From Paenibacillus sp. USDA918EY (GTDB lineage: Bacteria; Bacillota; Bacilli; Paenibacillales; Paenibacillaceae): a stretch of 64,000 nucleotides of DNA. A program made the position numbers and the translations under genes. How positions within the stretch are numbered: position 1 is the first letter of the stretch; the number at the start of each line of letters is the position of its first letter. This document shows, piece after piece, positions 36,781 to 46,141 of this stretch. The stretch lies in contig NZ_WTWY01000025.1 of NCBI RefSeq assembly GCF_009870825.1, forward strand, positions 1 to 64,000, in the 5' to 3' direction. The notes beneath the pieces are model-generated. The model was not told the origin of the DNA. It did not search any database and was given only the letters and a program-made list of their open reading frames with translations.

Positions 36781-37971
36781 ATGGCAAAGGCTAAATTTGA
36801 ACGTACTAAACCGCACGTTAACATCGGCACGATCGGTCACGTTGACCATGGTAAAACTACTTTGACTGCAGCGATCACAACTGTATTGTCCAAAAAATAC
36901 GGTGGCGCTGCCGTAGCATTCGACCAAATCGACAAAGCTCCAGAAGAGCGCGAACGCGGTATCACGATCTCTACTGCACACGTAGAATACGAAACTCCTG
37001 CTCGTCACTATGCACACGTTGACTGCCCAGGACACGCCGACTACGTTAAAAACATGATCACCGGCGCAGCTCAAATGGACGGCGCAATCCTGGTTGTATC
37101 CGCAGCTGACGGCCCAATGCCGCAAACTCGCGAACACATCCTGTTGTCCCGCCAAGTAGGCGTTCCTTACATCGTTGTATTCTTGAACAAATGCGACATG
37201 GTTGAAGACGCTGAACTTCTTGAACTGGTTGAAATGGAAGTGCGCGATCTCCTGAGCGAATATGAATTCCCAGGCGACGACACTCCAATCATCCAAGGTT
37301 CCGCTCGTGAAGCTCTGCAAAACCCAGACGGCGAGTGGGCTGAAAAAATCGTTGAAATGTTCAACATCATCGACGAGTACATCCCAACTCCAGAACGCGA
37401 CACTGACAAGCCTTTCCTTATGCCAGTCGAAGACGTGTTCTCCATCACTGGCCGCGGTACCGTTGCTACTGGCCGCGTAGAGCGTGGAACAGTTAAAGTC
37501 GGCGACGAAGTTGAAATCGTTGGTATCGCTGAAGAAACGAAGAAATCCGTCGTTACCGGCGTTGAAATGTTCCGCAAATTGCTTGATTCCGCTCAAGCAG
37601 GCGACAACATCGGTGCTCTTCTTCGCGGTGTAGACCGTAAAGAAATCGAACGCGGTCAAGTACTTGCTAAACCGGCTTCCGTAAACCCGCACACTGAGTT
37701 TACTGCTCAAGTTTACGTACTGACTAAAGAAGAAGGCGGACGTCACAAGCCTTTCTTCACTGGATACCGTCCACAGTTCTACTTCCGTACAACGGACGTA
37801 ACGGGTATCATCAACCTGCCAGAAGGAACTGAAATGGTTATGCCTGGCGACAACATCACTGTAACTGTACAACTGATCTCCCCAATCGCGATCGAAGAAG
37901 GAACGAAATTCTCCATTCGCGAAGGCGGACGTACGGTTGGCGCTGGTGCGGTAGCAAGCATCATCAAGTAA
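36781..37971 (+). CDS. tuf: Elongation factor Tu
   Basis: A 396-residue GTPase that delivers aminoacyl-tRNA. Motifs are GHVDHGKTTLTAAIT (G1), RGITISTAHVEYE (switch I region), DCPGHADY (G3) and NKCDMV (G4). The strong AAGGAGGAA site fits the ATG at 36781. A full terminator follows, closing the str operon. Confidence 0.98.
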   Translation: MAKAKFERTKPHVNIGTIGHVDHGKTTLTAAITTVLSKKYGGAAVAFDQIDKAPEERERGITISTAHVEYETPARHYAHVDCPGHADYVKNMITGAAQMDGAILVVSAADGPMPQTREHILLSRQVGVPYIVVFLNKCDMVEDAELLELVEMEVRDLLSEYEFPGDDTPIIQGSAREALQNPDGEWAEKIVEMFNIIDEYIPTPERDTDKPFLMPVEDVFSITGRGTVATGRVERGTVKVGDEVEIVGIAEETKKSVVTGVEMFRKLLDSAQAGDNIGALLRGVDRKEIERGQVLAKPASVNPHTEFTAQVYVLTKEEGGRHKPFFTGYRPQFYFRTTDVTGIINLPEGTEMVMPGDNITVTVQLISPIAIEEGTKFSIREGGRTVGAGAVASIIK

Positions 37972-38095
37972 TGATCCTAGAATGAATTCGCTTCTTTGAA
38001 GCTCAAGAATTCTTCGATTTCAAATAAAGGCGCAAGCCTTACGATATGCAACATTGTGCTGGAACGAGTAACATTGTGATGTAAACGCAAGGATC

Positions 38096-38139
38096 GCAAA
38101 AGGCGCTTCTTTTTCCGGGAAGTGCCTTTTGCTTTTTTT
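38096..38139 (+). terminator. Terminator after tuf
   Basis: GCAAAAGGCGCTTC pairs with GAAGTGCCTTTTGC (one G-U pair), followed by seven T residues. Confidence 0.94.
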
Positions 38140-38150
38140 CATATTAAAGC

Positions 38151-38179
38151 TTGCATTACGCCCATTCTTTCTATATAAT
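38151..38179 (+). promoter_or_regulatory. Promoter of the S10-spc-alpha supercluster
   Basis: TTGCAT at 38151-38156 and TATAAT at 38174-38179 with a 17-bp spacer lie just after the tuf terminator. Confidence 0.88.
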
Positions 38180-38317
38180 AGTGAATGTTGTTCTGAGACG
38201 TTGCGATGATGTGAGAGGTTACTGACACACCCGGCCCCTTTGCCATGGAGCAGTGTGTTAGAAAATTTTCACGGAGTATGTCCGATACCAAATTGGGCGA
38301 TAGAAGGAGGGACTAAA
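38180..38317 (+). promoter_or_regulatory. S10 operon leader
   Basis: The roughly 130-nt leader contains a 9-bp stem, CTGACACAC at 38222-38230 with GTGTGTTAG at 38253-38261 (one G-U pair), followed by the palindrome GAAAATTTTC. It may serve autogenous control of the operon, but no protein target site is recognised. Confidence 0.5.
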
Positions 38318-38626
38318 ATGGCAAAGCAAAAAATTCGTATTCGTTTGAAAGCTTACGATCACAGAATTCTTGATCAATCCGCTGAGAAAATCGTTGAGAC
38401 TGCGAAACGTTCTGGTGCAGGTGTATCCGGACCGATTCCGCTTCCGACTGAAAAACAAATCATTACCATTCTCCGTGCGGTACACAAGTATAAGGATTCT
38501 CGGGAGCAATTCGAAATGCGCACTCATAAGCGCCTGATCGACATTGTGAACCCAACTCCACAAACTGTGGATGCTCTTATGCGCTTGGACCTGCCGTCCG
38601 GTGTAGATATCGAAATCAAACTGTAA
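38318..38626 (+). CDS. rpsJ: 30S ribosomal protein S10 (NusE)
   Basis: A 102-residue protein of the 30S head and antitermination complexes. IRIRLKAYDHRILDQSAEKI and PLPTEKQIITILRAVH are typical. AGGAGG selects the ATG at 38318; the longer open frame is leader sequence. First gene of the S10 operon. Confidence 0.98.
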   Translation: MAKQKIRIRLKAYDHRILDQSAEKIVETAKRSGAGVSGPIPLPTEKQIITILRAVHKYKDSREQFEMRTHKRLIDIVNPTPQTVDALMRLDLPSGVDIEIKL

Positions 38627-38668
38627 TTTCCGAACCAAAGGGATTAAGAAGGGAAAAGAGGTGTCAAC

Positions 38669-39292
38669 ATGAAAGGTATCTTAGGAAAAAAACTCGGAAT
38701 GACTCAAGTATTTACCGCTGAAGGTAATGTAATTCCTGTAACTGTAGTGGAAGCAGGTCCTTGCGTTGTTCTGCAAAAGAAAGATGTCGAGAACGATGGA
38801 TACGAAGCGATCCAAATCGGTTTTTCCGACAAAAAAGAGAAAAGTGCCAATAAACCGGAAGCAGGACATGCCAAAAAGGCTAATACTGCACCTAAGCGCT
38901 ACGTTCGCGAAATCCGCGGTGTTGACCTCGGAGCATACGAGGTTGGCCAAGAGCTGAAAGCTGACATTTTTGCGGAAGGCGAGTATGTTGACGTAACAGG
39001 CACGTCCAAAGGTAAAGGTTTCCAAGGCGTTATCAAACGTTGGGGACAAAGCCGCGGACCAATGGCTCACGGTTCCCGTTACCATCGCGGACCTGGTTCC
39101 ATGGGCTCCATTCAAGCAAACCGTGTTCCTAAAGGCAAACACCTTCCAGGACATATGGGTCATGTGACCGTAACGGTTCAAAAGCTTGAGGTTGTTAAAG
39201 TTGACGCAGAACGCAACGTGCTGCTGATCAAAGGCGCTATCCCAGGCCCTAAAAACAGCTTCGTGAAAATTAGTGAAACGGTGAAAAAATAA
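38669..39292 (+). CDS. rplC: 50S ribosomal protein L3
   Basis: A 207-residue early-assembly protein near the peptidyl transferase centre. The central loop GTSKGKGFQGVIKRWGQSRG and the GSRYHRGPGSMG segment are intact. GAGGTG precedes the ATG. Second gene of the S10 operon. Confidence 0.98.
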   Translation: MKGILGKKLGMTQVFTAEGNVIPVTVVEAGPCVVLQKKDVENDGYEAIQIGFSDKKEKSANKPEAGHAKKANTAPKRYVREIRGVDLGAYEVGQELKADIFAEGEYVDVTGTSKGKGFQGVIKRWGQSRGPMAHGSRYHRGPGSMGSIQANRVPKGKHLPGHMGHVTVTVQKLEVVKVDAERNVLLIKGAIPGPKNSFVKISETVKK

Positions 39293-39318
39293 TCACCTAA
39301 GGAAAGGAGGAACAATAA

Positions 39319-39942
39319 ATGCCAAAAGTATCCGTGTTTAACGTTAGCGGAAGCCAAGTTGAAGAATTGGAACTGAACGAAGCGGTATTCGGTATTACGC
39401 CAAACGTTCATGTCATGAACCAAGCGGTATTGCTGCAAAGAGCATCTTTGCGTCGCGGTACGCATAAAGTGAAAGGCCGTTCTGAAGTACGCGGCGGCGG
39501 ACGTAAGCCTTGGAAACAAAAAGGCACAGGCCGCGCTCGTCAAGGTTCGATCCGTGCACCACAATGGAAAGGCGGCGGTACTGTGTTCGGCCCAACGCCA
39601 CGCAGCTACTCGTTCAAGCTTCCTAAGAAAGTTCGTCGTCTGGCGATCAAATCCGCGTTGTCTTCCAAAGTGATCGACAACAACATCATCGTTCTGGATG
39701 CACTTGCGTTGAACGCTCCTAAAACCAAGGAATTCGCAACCATCCTGAACAACCTGAAAGTGGAACGCAAAGCTCTGATCGTGGCTCCTAGCTATGATGA
39801 TAATGTGGCTCTTTCCGCTCGTAATATTCCTGGTGTGAAATTCGTAGCGGCAGACGGCATTAATGTTCTTGACGTACTTCTGTACGACAAGCTGATCATT
39901 ACGAAAGAAGCAGTTCAGAAGGTAGAGGAGGTGCTCGCGTAA
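39319..39942 (+). CDS. rplD: 50S ribosomal protein L4
   Basis: A 207-residue tunnel-wall protein. The extended loop reads GRSEVRGGGRKPWKQKGTG and RARQGSIRAPQWKGGG, where macrolide-resistance changes would occur; none is obvious. Its stop overlaps the rplW start by one base. Confidence 0.98.
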   Translation: MPKVSVFNVSGSQVEELELNEAVFGITPNVHVMNQAVLLQRASLRRGTHKVKGRSEVRGGGRKPWKQKGTGRARQGSIRAPQWKGGGTVFGPTPRSYSFKLPKKVRRLAIKSALSSKVIDNNIIVLDALALNAPKTKEFATILNNLKVERKALIVAPSYDDNVALSARNIPGVKFVAADGINVLDVLLYDKLIITKEAVQKVEEVLA

Positions 39943-40235
39943 TGAAAGACCCTCGTGATATTATCAAACGTCCGGTGATTACGGAACGTACGGCCGACTA
40001 CATGAGCGACATGAAATATGCTTTTGAAGTTGACATCCGTGCCAACAAAACCGAGATCAAGCAAGCCGTTGAGTCTATTTTCAAAGTGAAAGTGACTAAC
40101 GTTAATACTATGCGCGTCCCAGCGAAGCCAAAACGTTATGGCCGCTACAACGGTTACACGACCGAGTGGAAAAAAGCCATCGTAACGCTGAGCCAAGACA
40201 GCAAGCCGCTTGAGTTTTTTGAATCTGTAGAGTAA
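39942..40235 (+). CDS. rplW: 50S ribosomal protein L23
   Basis: A 97-residue protein at the exit tunnel that docks trigger factor and SRP. DIIKRPVITERTADYMSD and the loop RVPAKPKRYGRYNGYT are typical. The TAATG overlap with rplD implies translational coupling. Confidence 0.97.
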   Translation: MKDPRDIIKRPVITERTADYMSDMKYAFEVDIRANKTEIKQAVESIFKVKVTNVNTMRVPAKPKRYGRYNGYTTEWKKAIVTLSQDSKPLEFFESVE

Positions 40236-40247
40236 GGAGGAGTAAAC

Positions 40248-41078
40248 GTGCCTATTAAAAAGTATAAACCGACTTCCCCGGCAAGACGTAACATGTCTGT
40301 CTCTACGTTCGAAGAGATCACGACAAACCAGCCGGAGAAATCGTTGCTTGCGCCGCTGAGCAAAAAAGCCGGCCGCAACAACCAAGGTAAAATTACTGTT
40401 CGTCACCACGGCGGCGGACATAAGCGTAAATACCGCATCATCGATTTCAAACGTACGAAAGACGGCATACCAGGTACCGTTGCTACGATCGAGTATGATC
40501 CGAACCGTACTTCCAATATCGCTCTGATCCACTATGCAGACGGAGAGAAGCGTTACATTCTCGCTCCAAAAGGTCTGAAAGTCGGAGATAAGATCGAATC
40601 CGGCCCTAACGCCGACATCAAAATCGGTAACGCACTTCCGCTGGAAAACATTCCGGTAGGTACCGTTATCCACAACATCGAACTGCAGCCAGGCAAAGGC
40701 GGACAATTGGTTCGCGCTGCCGGTACGGAAGCTCAGCTTCTTGGTAAAGAAGAAAAATACGTATCCGTACGTTTGTCTTCCGGCGAAGTTCGCAAGCTTC
40801 TGAAAGTTTGCCGCGCAACGATCGGTTCCGTGGGCAACGGAGACCATGAATTGGTCAAAATCGGTAAAGCAGGCCGCAGCCGCTGGCTCGGACAACGTCC
40901 TGAAGTTCGCGGTGTCGTCATGAACCCTAACGATCACCCTCACGGTGGTGGTGAAGGCCGCGCTCCAATCGGACGCAAATCGCCTATGTCTCCATGGGGC
41001 AAACCAACCCTTGGTTACAAAACGCGTAAAAAAGGAAAAGCTTCTGACAAATATATCGTTCGCCGCCGCACAAAATAA
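40248..41078 (+). CDS. rplB: 50S ribosomal protein L2
   Basis: A 276-residue core protein of the peptidyl transferase region. The conserved block GRGGVVMNPNDHPHGGG-like segment appears as RGVVMNPNDHPHGGGEGRA and holds the key histidine. It starts with GTG at 40248 after AAGGAGG. Confidence 0.98.
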   Translation: MPIKKYKPTSPARRNMSVSTFEEITTNQPEKSLLAPLSKKAGRNNQGKITVRHHGGGHKRKYRIIDFKRTKDGIPGTVATIEYDPNRTSNIALIHYADGEKRYILAPKGLKVGDKIESGPNADIKIGNALPLENIPVGTVIHNIELQPGKGGQLVRAAGTEAQLLGKEEKYVSVRLSSGEVRKLLKVCRATIGSVGNGDHELVKIGKAGRSRWLGQRPEVRGVVMNPNDHPHGGGEGRAPIGRKSPMSPWGKPTLGYKTRKKGKASDKYIVRRRTK

Positions 41079-41147
41079 TGCACGCTGTGCATAACTTTGT
41101 GAAGTGCCGAAAGTAACGAGAGATTGGACGAAGGGAGGATTTTATAG

Positions 41148-41426
41148 ATGAGTCGCAGTTTGAAAAAAGGACCTTTCGTTGATGGGTACCTGCTGAAAAA
41201 GGTAGAAGTGATGAACGAGTCGAACAAAAAGGCTGTTATCAAGACTTGGTCCCGCCGCTCTACGATTTTCCCGCAATTTATCGGTCACACGTTCGGTGTA
41301 TATGATGGACGCAAGCACGTTCCTGTATACGTAACGGAAGACATGGTAGGTCACAAGTTGGGCGAATTCGCGCCGACGCGTACTTACAAAGGTCATACGG
41401 ACGATGACAAGAAAACAAGAAGATAA
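41148..41426 (+). CDS. rpsS: 30S ribosomal protein S19
   Basis: A 92-residue head protein. The N-terminus SRSLKKGPFVDGYLLKKV and the WSRRSTIFPQFIGHTFGVY block are typical. GAAGGGAGG precedes the ATG. Confidence 0.98.
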   Translation: MSRSLKKGPFVDGYLLKKVEVMNESNKKAVIKTWSRRSTIFPQFIGHTFGVYDGRKHVPVYVTEDMVGHKLGEFAPTRTYKGHTDDDKKTRR

Positions 41427-41461
41427 ATTTGAAGCTCTTTGTTTGAGAGGAGGTAAAACAA

Positions 41462-41794
41462 ATGGAAGCAAAAGCACATGCCAGATCGATCCGGATTGCT
41501 CCTCGTAAAGTCAAGCTCGTGGTTGACTTGATCCGCGGTAAGCAAGTTGGCGAGGCCATCGCGATTCTTCGCCACACTCCAAAGTCGGCTTCCCTGGTCG
41601 TAGAGAAGCTGCTGAACTCGGCGATCGCCAATGCTGAGCATAACTACTCGATGGACATTAACAATTTGGTTGTTAGCCAGGTTTTCGTGAACCAAGGGCC
41701 AACCATGAAGAGATTCCGTCCACGCGCCATGGGCCGTGCGAGCCGAATCAACAAGCGCACCAGCCACATTACTTTGGTGGTATCTGAAAAATAA
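41462..41794 (+). CDS. rplV: 50S ribosomal protein L22
   Basis: A 110-residue tunnel protein. HARSIRIAPRKVKLVVDLIR and the hairpin-loop segment PTMKRFRPRAMGRASRINKR are intact, with no loop deletion of the macrolide-resistance type. Confidence 0.98.
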   Translation: MEAKAHARSIRIAPRKVKLVVDLIRGKQVGEAIAILRHTPKSASLVVEKLLNSAIANAEHNYSMDINNLVVSQVFVNQGPTMKRFRPRAMGRASRINKRTSHITLVVSEK

Positions 41795-41807
41795 GGAGGG
41801 ATAACGT

Positions 41808-42473
41808 GTGGGCCAAAAGGTAAATCCAGTCGGACTCCGGATCGGTATTATCCGTGATTGGGAATCGAAATGGTATGCAGGCAAAGATTTCGGAAATCTT
41901 TTGCTGGAAGACGTTAAAATTCGTGAATACCTTAAAAATAAATTGAAAGACTCTGCCGTATCTCGCATCGAAATCGAAAGAGCGGCAAACCGTGTGAACG
42001 TAACGATCCACACTGCGAAACCAGGCATGGTTATCGGTAAAGGTGGTTCTGAAGTCGAAGTGCTGCGGAACCAAGTTACGAAAATTGCAGGCGGCAAAAA
42101 AGTTCACATCAACATTTCTGAAATCAAGCAAGCGGACATGGACGCTATTCTGGTTGCAGAAAGCATTGCACAACAATTGGAACGCCGCGTTTCTTTCCGT
42201 CGTGCACTGAAACAAGCAATCCAAAGAACGATGCGTGCAGGCGCTAAAGGTATCAAAACTCAAGTCAGCGGACGTCTTGGCGGCGCTGAAATCGCTCGTA
42301 CAGAAGGCTACAGTGAAGGAACTGTTCCACTTCATACACTTCGTGCTGACATCGACTACGGTACAGCTGAAGCGCATACGACTTACGGCCGTATCGGCGT
42401 AAAAGTATGGATCTATCGTGGAGAGGTTCTTCCTACAGCTAAGAAACAAGTAGCTCAGGAAGGAGGCAACTAA
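41808..42473 (+). CDS. rpsC: 30S ribosomal protein S3
   Basis: A 221-residue protein at the mRNA entry channel. GQKVNPVGLRIGIIRDWESK opens the protein, and the KH motif is seen as GMVIGKGGSEVEVLRNQV. It starts with GTG at 41808, 7 nt after AAGGAGGG. Confidence 0.98.
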   Translation: MGQKVNPVGLRIGIIRDWESKWYAGKDFGNLLLEDVKIREYLKNKLKDSAVSRIEIERAANRVNVTIHTAKPGMVIGKGGSEVEVLRNQVTKIAGGKKVHINISEIKQADMDAILVAESIAQQLERRVSFRRALKQAIQRTMRAGAKGIKTQVSGRLGGAEIARTEGYSEGTVPLHTLRADIDYGTAEAHTTYGRIGVKVWIYRGEVLPTAKKQVAQEGGN

Positions 42474-42475
42474 TC

Positions 42476-42910
42476 ATGTTGGTACCAAAACGTGTAAAAC
42501 ACCGCAAGCAACAGCGCGGTCACATGAAAGGTATGGCAAAAGGCGGCACTGAAGTGAGCTTCGGCGAATACGGATTGCAGGCTTTGGAGCCATCCTGGAT
42601 TACGAACCGCCAAATCGAAGCAGCGCGTATCGCGATGACTCGTTACATCCGCCGCGGTGGTAAAGTTTGGATTAAAATTTTCCCGGATAAGCCGATCACT
42701 CAAAAACCTCTTGAGGTTCGTATGGGTAGCGGTAAAGGTAACGTTGAAAAATGGGTGGCAGTAGTCAAACCAGGCAAGATTATGTTTGAACTTGGAGGCG
42801 TGCCAGAGGAAGTTGCTCGCGAAGCGATGCGTCTCGCCGCTCACAAGCTGCCGATCAAAACGAAGTTTGTGAAACGTGAAGAATTGGGTGGTGAAGCAAA
42901 TGAAAGCTAA
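42476..42910 (+). CDS. rplP: 50S ribosomal protein L16
   Basis: A 144-residue protein near the A site. PKRVKHRKQQRGHMKGMAKG and WIKIFPDKPITQKPLEVRMG are typical. AGGAGG lies in the end of rpsC. Its 3' end overlaps rpmC by 11 bp. Confidence 0.98.
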   Translation: MLVPKRVKHRKQQRGHMKGMAKGGTEVSFGEYGLQALEPSWITNRQIEAARIAMTRYIRRGGKVWIKIFPDKPITQKPLEVRMGSGKGNVEKWVAVVKPGKIMFELGGVPEEVAREAMRLAAHKLPIKTKFVKREELGGEANES

Positions 42911-43097
42911 TGATCTGCGTAACTTGACCACTGCAGAAATTGAGCAAAAGATTGCGGGCTTTAAAGAAGAACTCTTTAACCTCCGTTTTCAATTGGCTAC
43001 CGGACAGCTTGATAACCCGACTCGGATCCGTGATGTGCGCAGGGAAATAGCTCGTGCTAAAACCGTCATCCGTGAAAGAGAACTTGGGATTAGTTAA
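42900..43097 (+). CDS. rpmC: 50S ribosomal protein L29
   Basis: A 65-residue two-helix protein at the tunnel exit. KANDLRNLTTAEIEQKIAGF and the LRFQLATGQLDNPTRIRDVR block match the family. The start is the ATG at 42900 inside the rplP tail; a longer frame from 42876 is not supported by a ribosome site. Confidence 0.96.
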   Translation: MKANDLRNLTTAEIEQKIAGFKEELFNLRFQLATGQLDNPTRIRDVRREIARAKTVIRERELGIS

Positions 43098-43140
43098 TTG
43101 ATGCAGTCATTTTTGCCTGTATTCAGGAAGGAGGCTAACG

Positions 43141-43407
43141 ATGAGCGAAGAACGCAATGCTCGTAAAGTGCAAATCGGTAAAGTTGTCAGCGACAAAATG
43201 GATAAAACCATCGTCGTAGCTGTTGAAACTTACAAGAAACACGATCTCTATCACAAGCGCATTAAATACACGAAAAAATTTAAAGCGCATGACGAGAACA
43301 ACACTGCACAAATCGGAGATACCGTTAAAATCATGGAAACTCGTCCAATCTCCAAAGACAAACGCTGGAGACTGGTAGAAGTCGTTGAAAAAGCGGTTAT
43401 CATCTAA
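43141..43407 (+). CDS. rpsQ: 30S ribosomal protein S17
   Basis: An 88-residue OB-fold primary binder of 16S rRNA. KVQIGKVVSDKMDKTIVVAV and the IGDTVKIMETRPISKDKRWR block are typical. GGAAGGAGG precedes the ATG. Confidence 0.98.
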   Translation: MSEERNARKVQIGKVVSDKMDKTIVVAVETYKKHDLYHKRIKYTKKFKAHDENNTAQIGDTVKIMETRPISKDKRWRLVEVVEKAVII

Positions 43408-43445
43408 AGATATAGCGACAGTTTTCCCGAAAGGAGGAAATTTCA

Positions 43446-43814
43446 ATGATTCAACCATTTACACGTCTGCAAGTAGCTGACAATTCCGGTGCGAAGGAAC
43501 TGATGTGTATCCGCGTATTGGGAGGAACAGGACGTCGTACTGCAGCAATCGGCGATTTGATCGTTTGTTCCGTAAAACAAGCAACACCAGGCGGCGTTGT
43601 CAAAAAAGGTGACGTAGTCAAGGCTGTTGTCGTTCGTACGAAACGTTCCGTACGCCGTAAGGACGGATCTTACATCGCATTTGACGAAAACGCAGCGGTT
43701 GTTGTTAAAGAAGACAAGAGCCCACGCGGAACTCGTATTTTCGGACCAGTGGCACGCGAACTTCGTGATAAAGACTTCATGAAAATCGTTTCCTTGGCAC
43801 CGGAAGTTATCTAA
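43446..43814 (+). CDS. rplN: 50S ribosomal protein L14
   Basis: A 122-residue subunit-interface protein. MIQPFTRLQVADNSGAKELM and the RGTRIFGPVARELRDKDFMK block are typical. GAAAGGAGG lies before the ATG. Confidence 0.98.
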   Translation: MIQPFTRLQVADNSGAKELMCIRVLGGTGRRTAAIGDLIVCSVKQATPGGVVKKGDVVKAVVVRTKRSVRRKDGSYIAFDENAAVVVKEDKSPRGTRIFGPVARELRDKDFMKIVSLAPEVI

Positions 43815-43895
43815 GACTGAATGGATCGGATAACCGATAGAATAGATCGTTCCAAGTTATCTTGCCAAAGCGGCAAGCTGCAGGAGGTGTAACAA

Positions 43896-44249
43896 ATGCC
43901 AAAAGTGAAAAAGGTTCTGGAATCCCACAACAACAAGCTTCACGTCAAAAAAGACGACACGGTTATGGTGATCAGCGGTAAAGACAAAGGCAAAAAAGGC
44001 CGTGTCATTGCAGCTTATCCTCGTGAAAACCGCGTGCTGGTGGAAGGCGTGAACATGGTGAAAAAACACCAAAAGCCTAACCAAATGAACCCGCAAGGCG
44101 GAATCATCGAACAAGAAGCGCCAATCCACGTATCCAACGTGATGCATCTTGATCCGAAGAGCGGCAAAGTAACCCGTATCGGTTATAAAGTGCTCGATAA
44201 CGGTAAAAAGGTTCGCGTAGCGAAAAGATCCGGAGAAGTTATCGACTAA
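43896..44249 (+). CDS. rplX: 50S ribosomal protein L24
   Basis: A 117-residue KOW-domain assembly initiator. HVKKDDTVMVISGKDKGKKG is the KOW segment, followed by VEGVNMVKKHQKPNQMNPQG. GGAGGTG precedes the ATG. Confidence 0.98.
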   Translation: MPKVKKVLESHNNKLHVKKDDTVMVISGKDKGKKGRVIAAYPRENRVLVEGVNMVKKHQKPNQMNPQGGIIEQEAPIHVSNVMHLDPKSGKVTRIGYKVLDNGKKVRVAKRSGEVID

Positions 44250-44280
44250 TCGAGAGCTAAAGAAAGGAGGTTTATGATTC

Positions 44281-44823
44281 ATGGCAGCAAGAATGAAAGA
44301 ACGTTTCCTGAACGAAATTACTCCTGCTTTGATGCAGAAGTTCAACTATTCGACGGTAATGCAAGTACCTAAAGTCGAGAAGGTTGTCATCAACATGGGT
44401 GTGGGTGATGCCGTATCCAACTCGAAAGTGCTTGATTCCGCAGTAAATGATATGCAGCTGATCGCTGGTCAAAAACCGGTTATCACTCGTGCGAAAAAAT
44501 CCATCGCTGGATTCAAATTGCGTGAGAATATGCCGATCGGTGTGAAAGTAACGCTGCGCGGTGAGCGCATGTATTACTTCCTGGACAAATTGTTCAACAT
44601 CACCCTTCCACGCGTGCGCGACTTCCACGGCGTGTCCACGAAAGCATTCGACGGACGCGGAAACTACACGCTTGGCCTCAAGGAGCAACTGATCTTCCCT
44701 GAGATCGAGTACGATAAAGTGGATAAAGTCCGCGGCATGGACATCGTTATCGTAACGACGGCTAAAACTGACGAAGAGTCCCGCGAGCTGCTCGCTCAAT
44801 TGGGAATGCCTTTCGCGAAGTAA
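44281..44823 (+). CDS. rplE: 50S ribosomal protein L5
   Basis: A 180-residue protein that binds 5S rRNA in the central protuberance. KVEKVVINMGVGDAVSNSK and LRENMPIGVKVTLRGERMYY are typical. GAAAGGAGG lies before the ATG. Confidence 0.98.
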   Translation: MAARMKERFLNEITPALMQKFNYSTVMQVPKVEKVVINMGVGDAVSNSKVLDSAVNDMQLIAGQKPVITRAKKSIAGFKLRENMPIGVKVTLRGERMYYFLDKLFNITLPRVRDFHGVSTKAFDGRGNYTLGLKEQLIFPEIEYDKVDKVRGMDIVIVTTAKTDEESRELLAQLGMPFAK

Positions 44824-44868
44824 TCGCGAATCCATTTCTCCGAAAATTTTTAGGAGGTGTCAGGCTAA

Positions 44869-45054
44869 GTGGCAAAAACTTCGATGAAAGTAAAACAACA
44901 ACGTACGCCTAAATTCAAAGTTCGTGCTTACACACGTTGCGAACGTTGTGGTCGTCCACATTCGGTACTGCAAAAGTTCAAAATTTGCAGAATTTGTTTC
45001 CGTGAATTAGCTTATAAAGGCCAGATTCCTGGCGTGAAAAAAGCAAGCTGGTAA
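44869..45054 (+). CDS. rpsN: 30S ribosomal protein S14, zinc-binding type
   Basis: A 61-residue short S14 with a CxxC-x12-CxxC zinc finger (CERCGRPHSVLQKFKICRIC). It corresponds to the B. subtilis housekeeping RpsN (type Z), as opposed to the zinc-independent paralogue. It starts with GTG at 44869 after AGGAGGTG. Confidence 0.98.
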   Translation: MAKTSMKVKQQRTPKFKVRAYTRCERCGRPHSVLQKFKICRICFRELAYKGQIPGVKKASW

Positions 45055-45086
45055 GAAGTTTATAATCGGGAAGGAGGTTCACACAC

Positions 45087-45485
45087 ATGACTATGTCTGA
45101 TCCAATTGCAGATATGCTTACTCGTATTCGTAACGCGAACACTGTGCGTCACGAAACAGTTGAGATGCCTGCTTCGACGATGAAAAAACAAATCGCTGAA
45201 ATCCTGAAGCGTGAAGGTTTCATCCGTGATGCAGAATATATCGAAGACAACAAACAAGGGATTATCCGTGTTTTCCTGAAATACGGTCCTAACAACGAAC
45301 GCGTTATCTCCGGGTTGAAGAGAATCAGCAAACCAGGTCTGCGCGTATACACGAAGAGCAACGAAATTCCTCGTGTACTCGGCGGTCTCGGCATTGCGAT
45401 TATCTCCACTTCTAAGGGGATTATGACCGACAAAGAAGCTCGTCAATCCAAAGCTGGCGGAGAAGTTGTCTGCTACGTTTGGTAA
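45087..45485 (+). CDS. rpsH: 30S ribosomal protein S8
   Basis: A 132-residue platform protein. SDPIADMLTRIRNANTVRHE opens it, and the C-terminal STSKGIMTDKEARQSKAGGE motif is intact. An in-frame ATG two codons downstream is an alternative. GGAAGGAGG precedes it. In E. coli S8 represses the spc operon. Confidence 0.98.
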   Translation: MTMSDPIADMLTRIRNANTVRHETVEMPASTMKKQIAEILKREGFIRDAEYIEDNKQGIIRVFLKYGPNNERVISGLKRISKPGLRVYTKSNEIPRVLGGLGIAIISTSKGIMTDKEARQSKAGGEVVCYVW

Positions 45486-45515
45486 TACACGTCACAGAAC
45501 AAGGAGGTGCAACAC

Positions 45516-46058
45516 ATGTCCCGTATTGGTCGCAAACCAATCGCAGTACCTAGCGGTGTGGATATCACACTGAGCAACAGCGTAATCACTGTTAAAGGAC
45601 CTAAAGGCTCTTTGACTCGTGAACTTCACAAAGATATGAAAGTAACGGTTGAGAACAACGAAATCGTCGTTGAACGCCCATCAGACAACAAACTGCATCG
45701 TTCCCTTCACGGCACGACCCGCAGCGTTGTCAACAACATGGTAAGCGGCGTAACCGAAGGATTCTCGAAATCTCTGGAACTTGTTGGGGTCGGATATCGT
45801 GCAAACAAGGCCGGAGAGAAACTGGTCCTGAACGTTGGTTACTCTCATCCGGTTGAAATCACTCCAGAACCGGGTATTGAATTCGAAGTGCCTGCAAATA
45901 CGAAAATCATCGTTCGCGGGATCGACAAAGAGCGCGTAGGTGCATACGCCGCTAAAATCCGTTCCGTTCGCGAACCTGAACCGTATAAAGGCAAAGGGAT
46001 TAAGTACGAAGGCGAACGCATTATCCGTAAGGAAGGTAAAGCTGGTAAGAAGAAATAA
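45516..46058 (+). CDS. rplF: 50S ribosomal protein L6
   Basis: A 180-residue protein near the factor-binding site. SRIGRKPIAVPSGVDITLSN and the C-terminal EPYKGKGIKYEGERIIRKEG block are typical. The in-frame GTG at 45507 lies in AAGGAGGTG, so the ATG at 45516 is the start. Confidence 0.98.
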   Translation: MSRIGRKPIAVPSGVDITLSNSVITVKGPKGSLTRELHKDMKVTVENNEIVVERPSDNKLHRSLHGTTRSVVNNMVSGVTEGFSKSLELVGVGYRANKAGEKLVLNVGYSHPVEITPEPGIEFEVPANTKIIVRGIDKERVGAYAAKIRSVREPEPYKGKGIKYEGERIIRKEGKAGKKK

Positions 46059-46141
46059 GCTTTCTAAGCTTACCGGTCTTTTGCCTTGTGCGTCTTAAAG
46101 TGAAGCTGTAATGGCAAACTGAAAGGAGTGAAAAGGAAGTC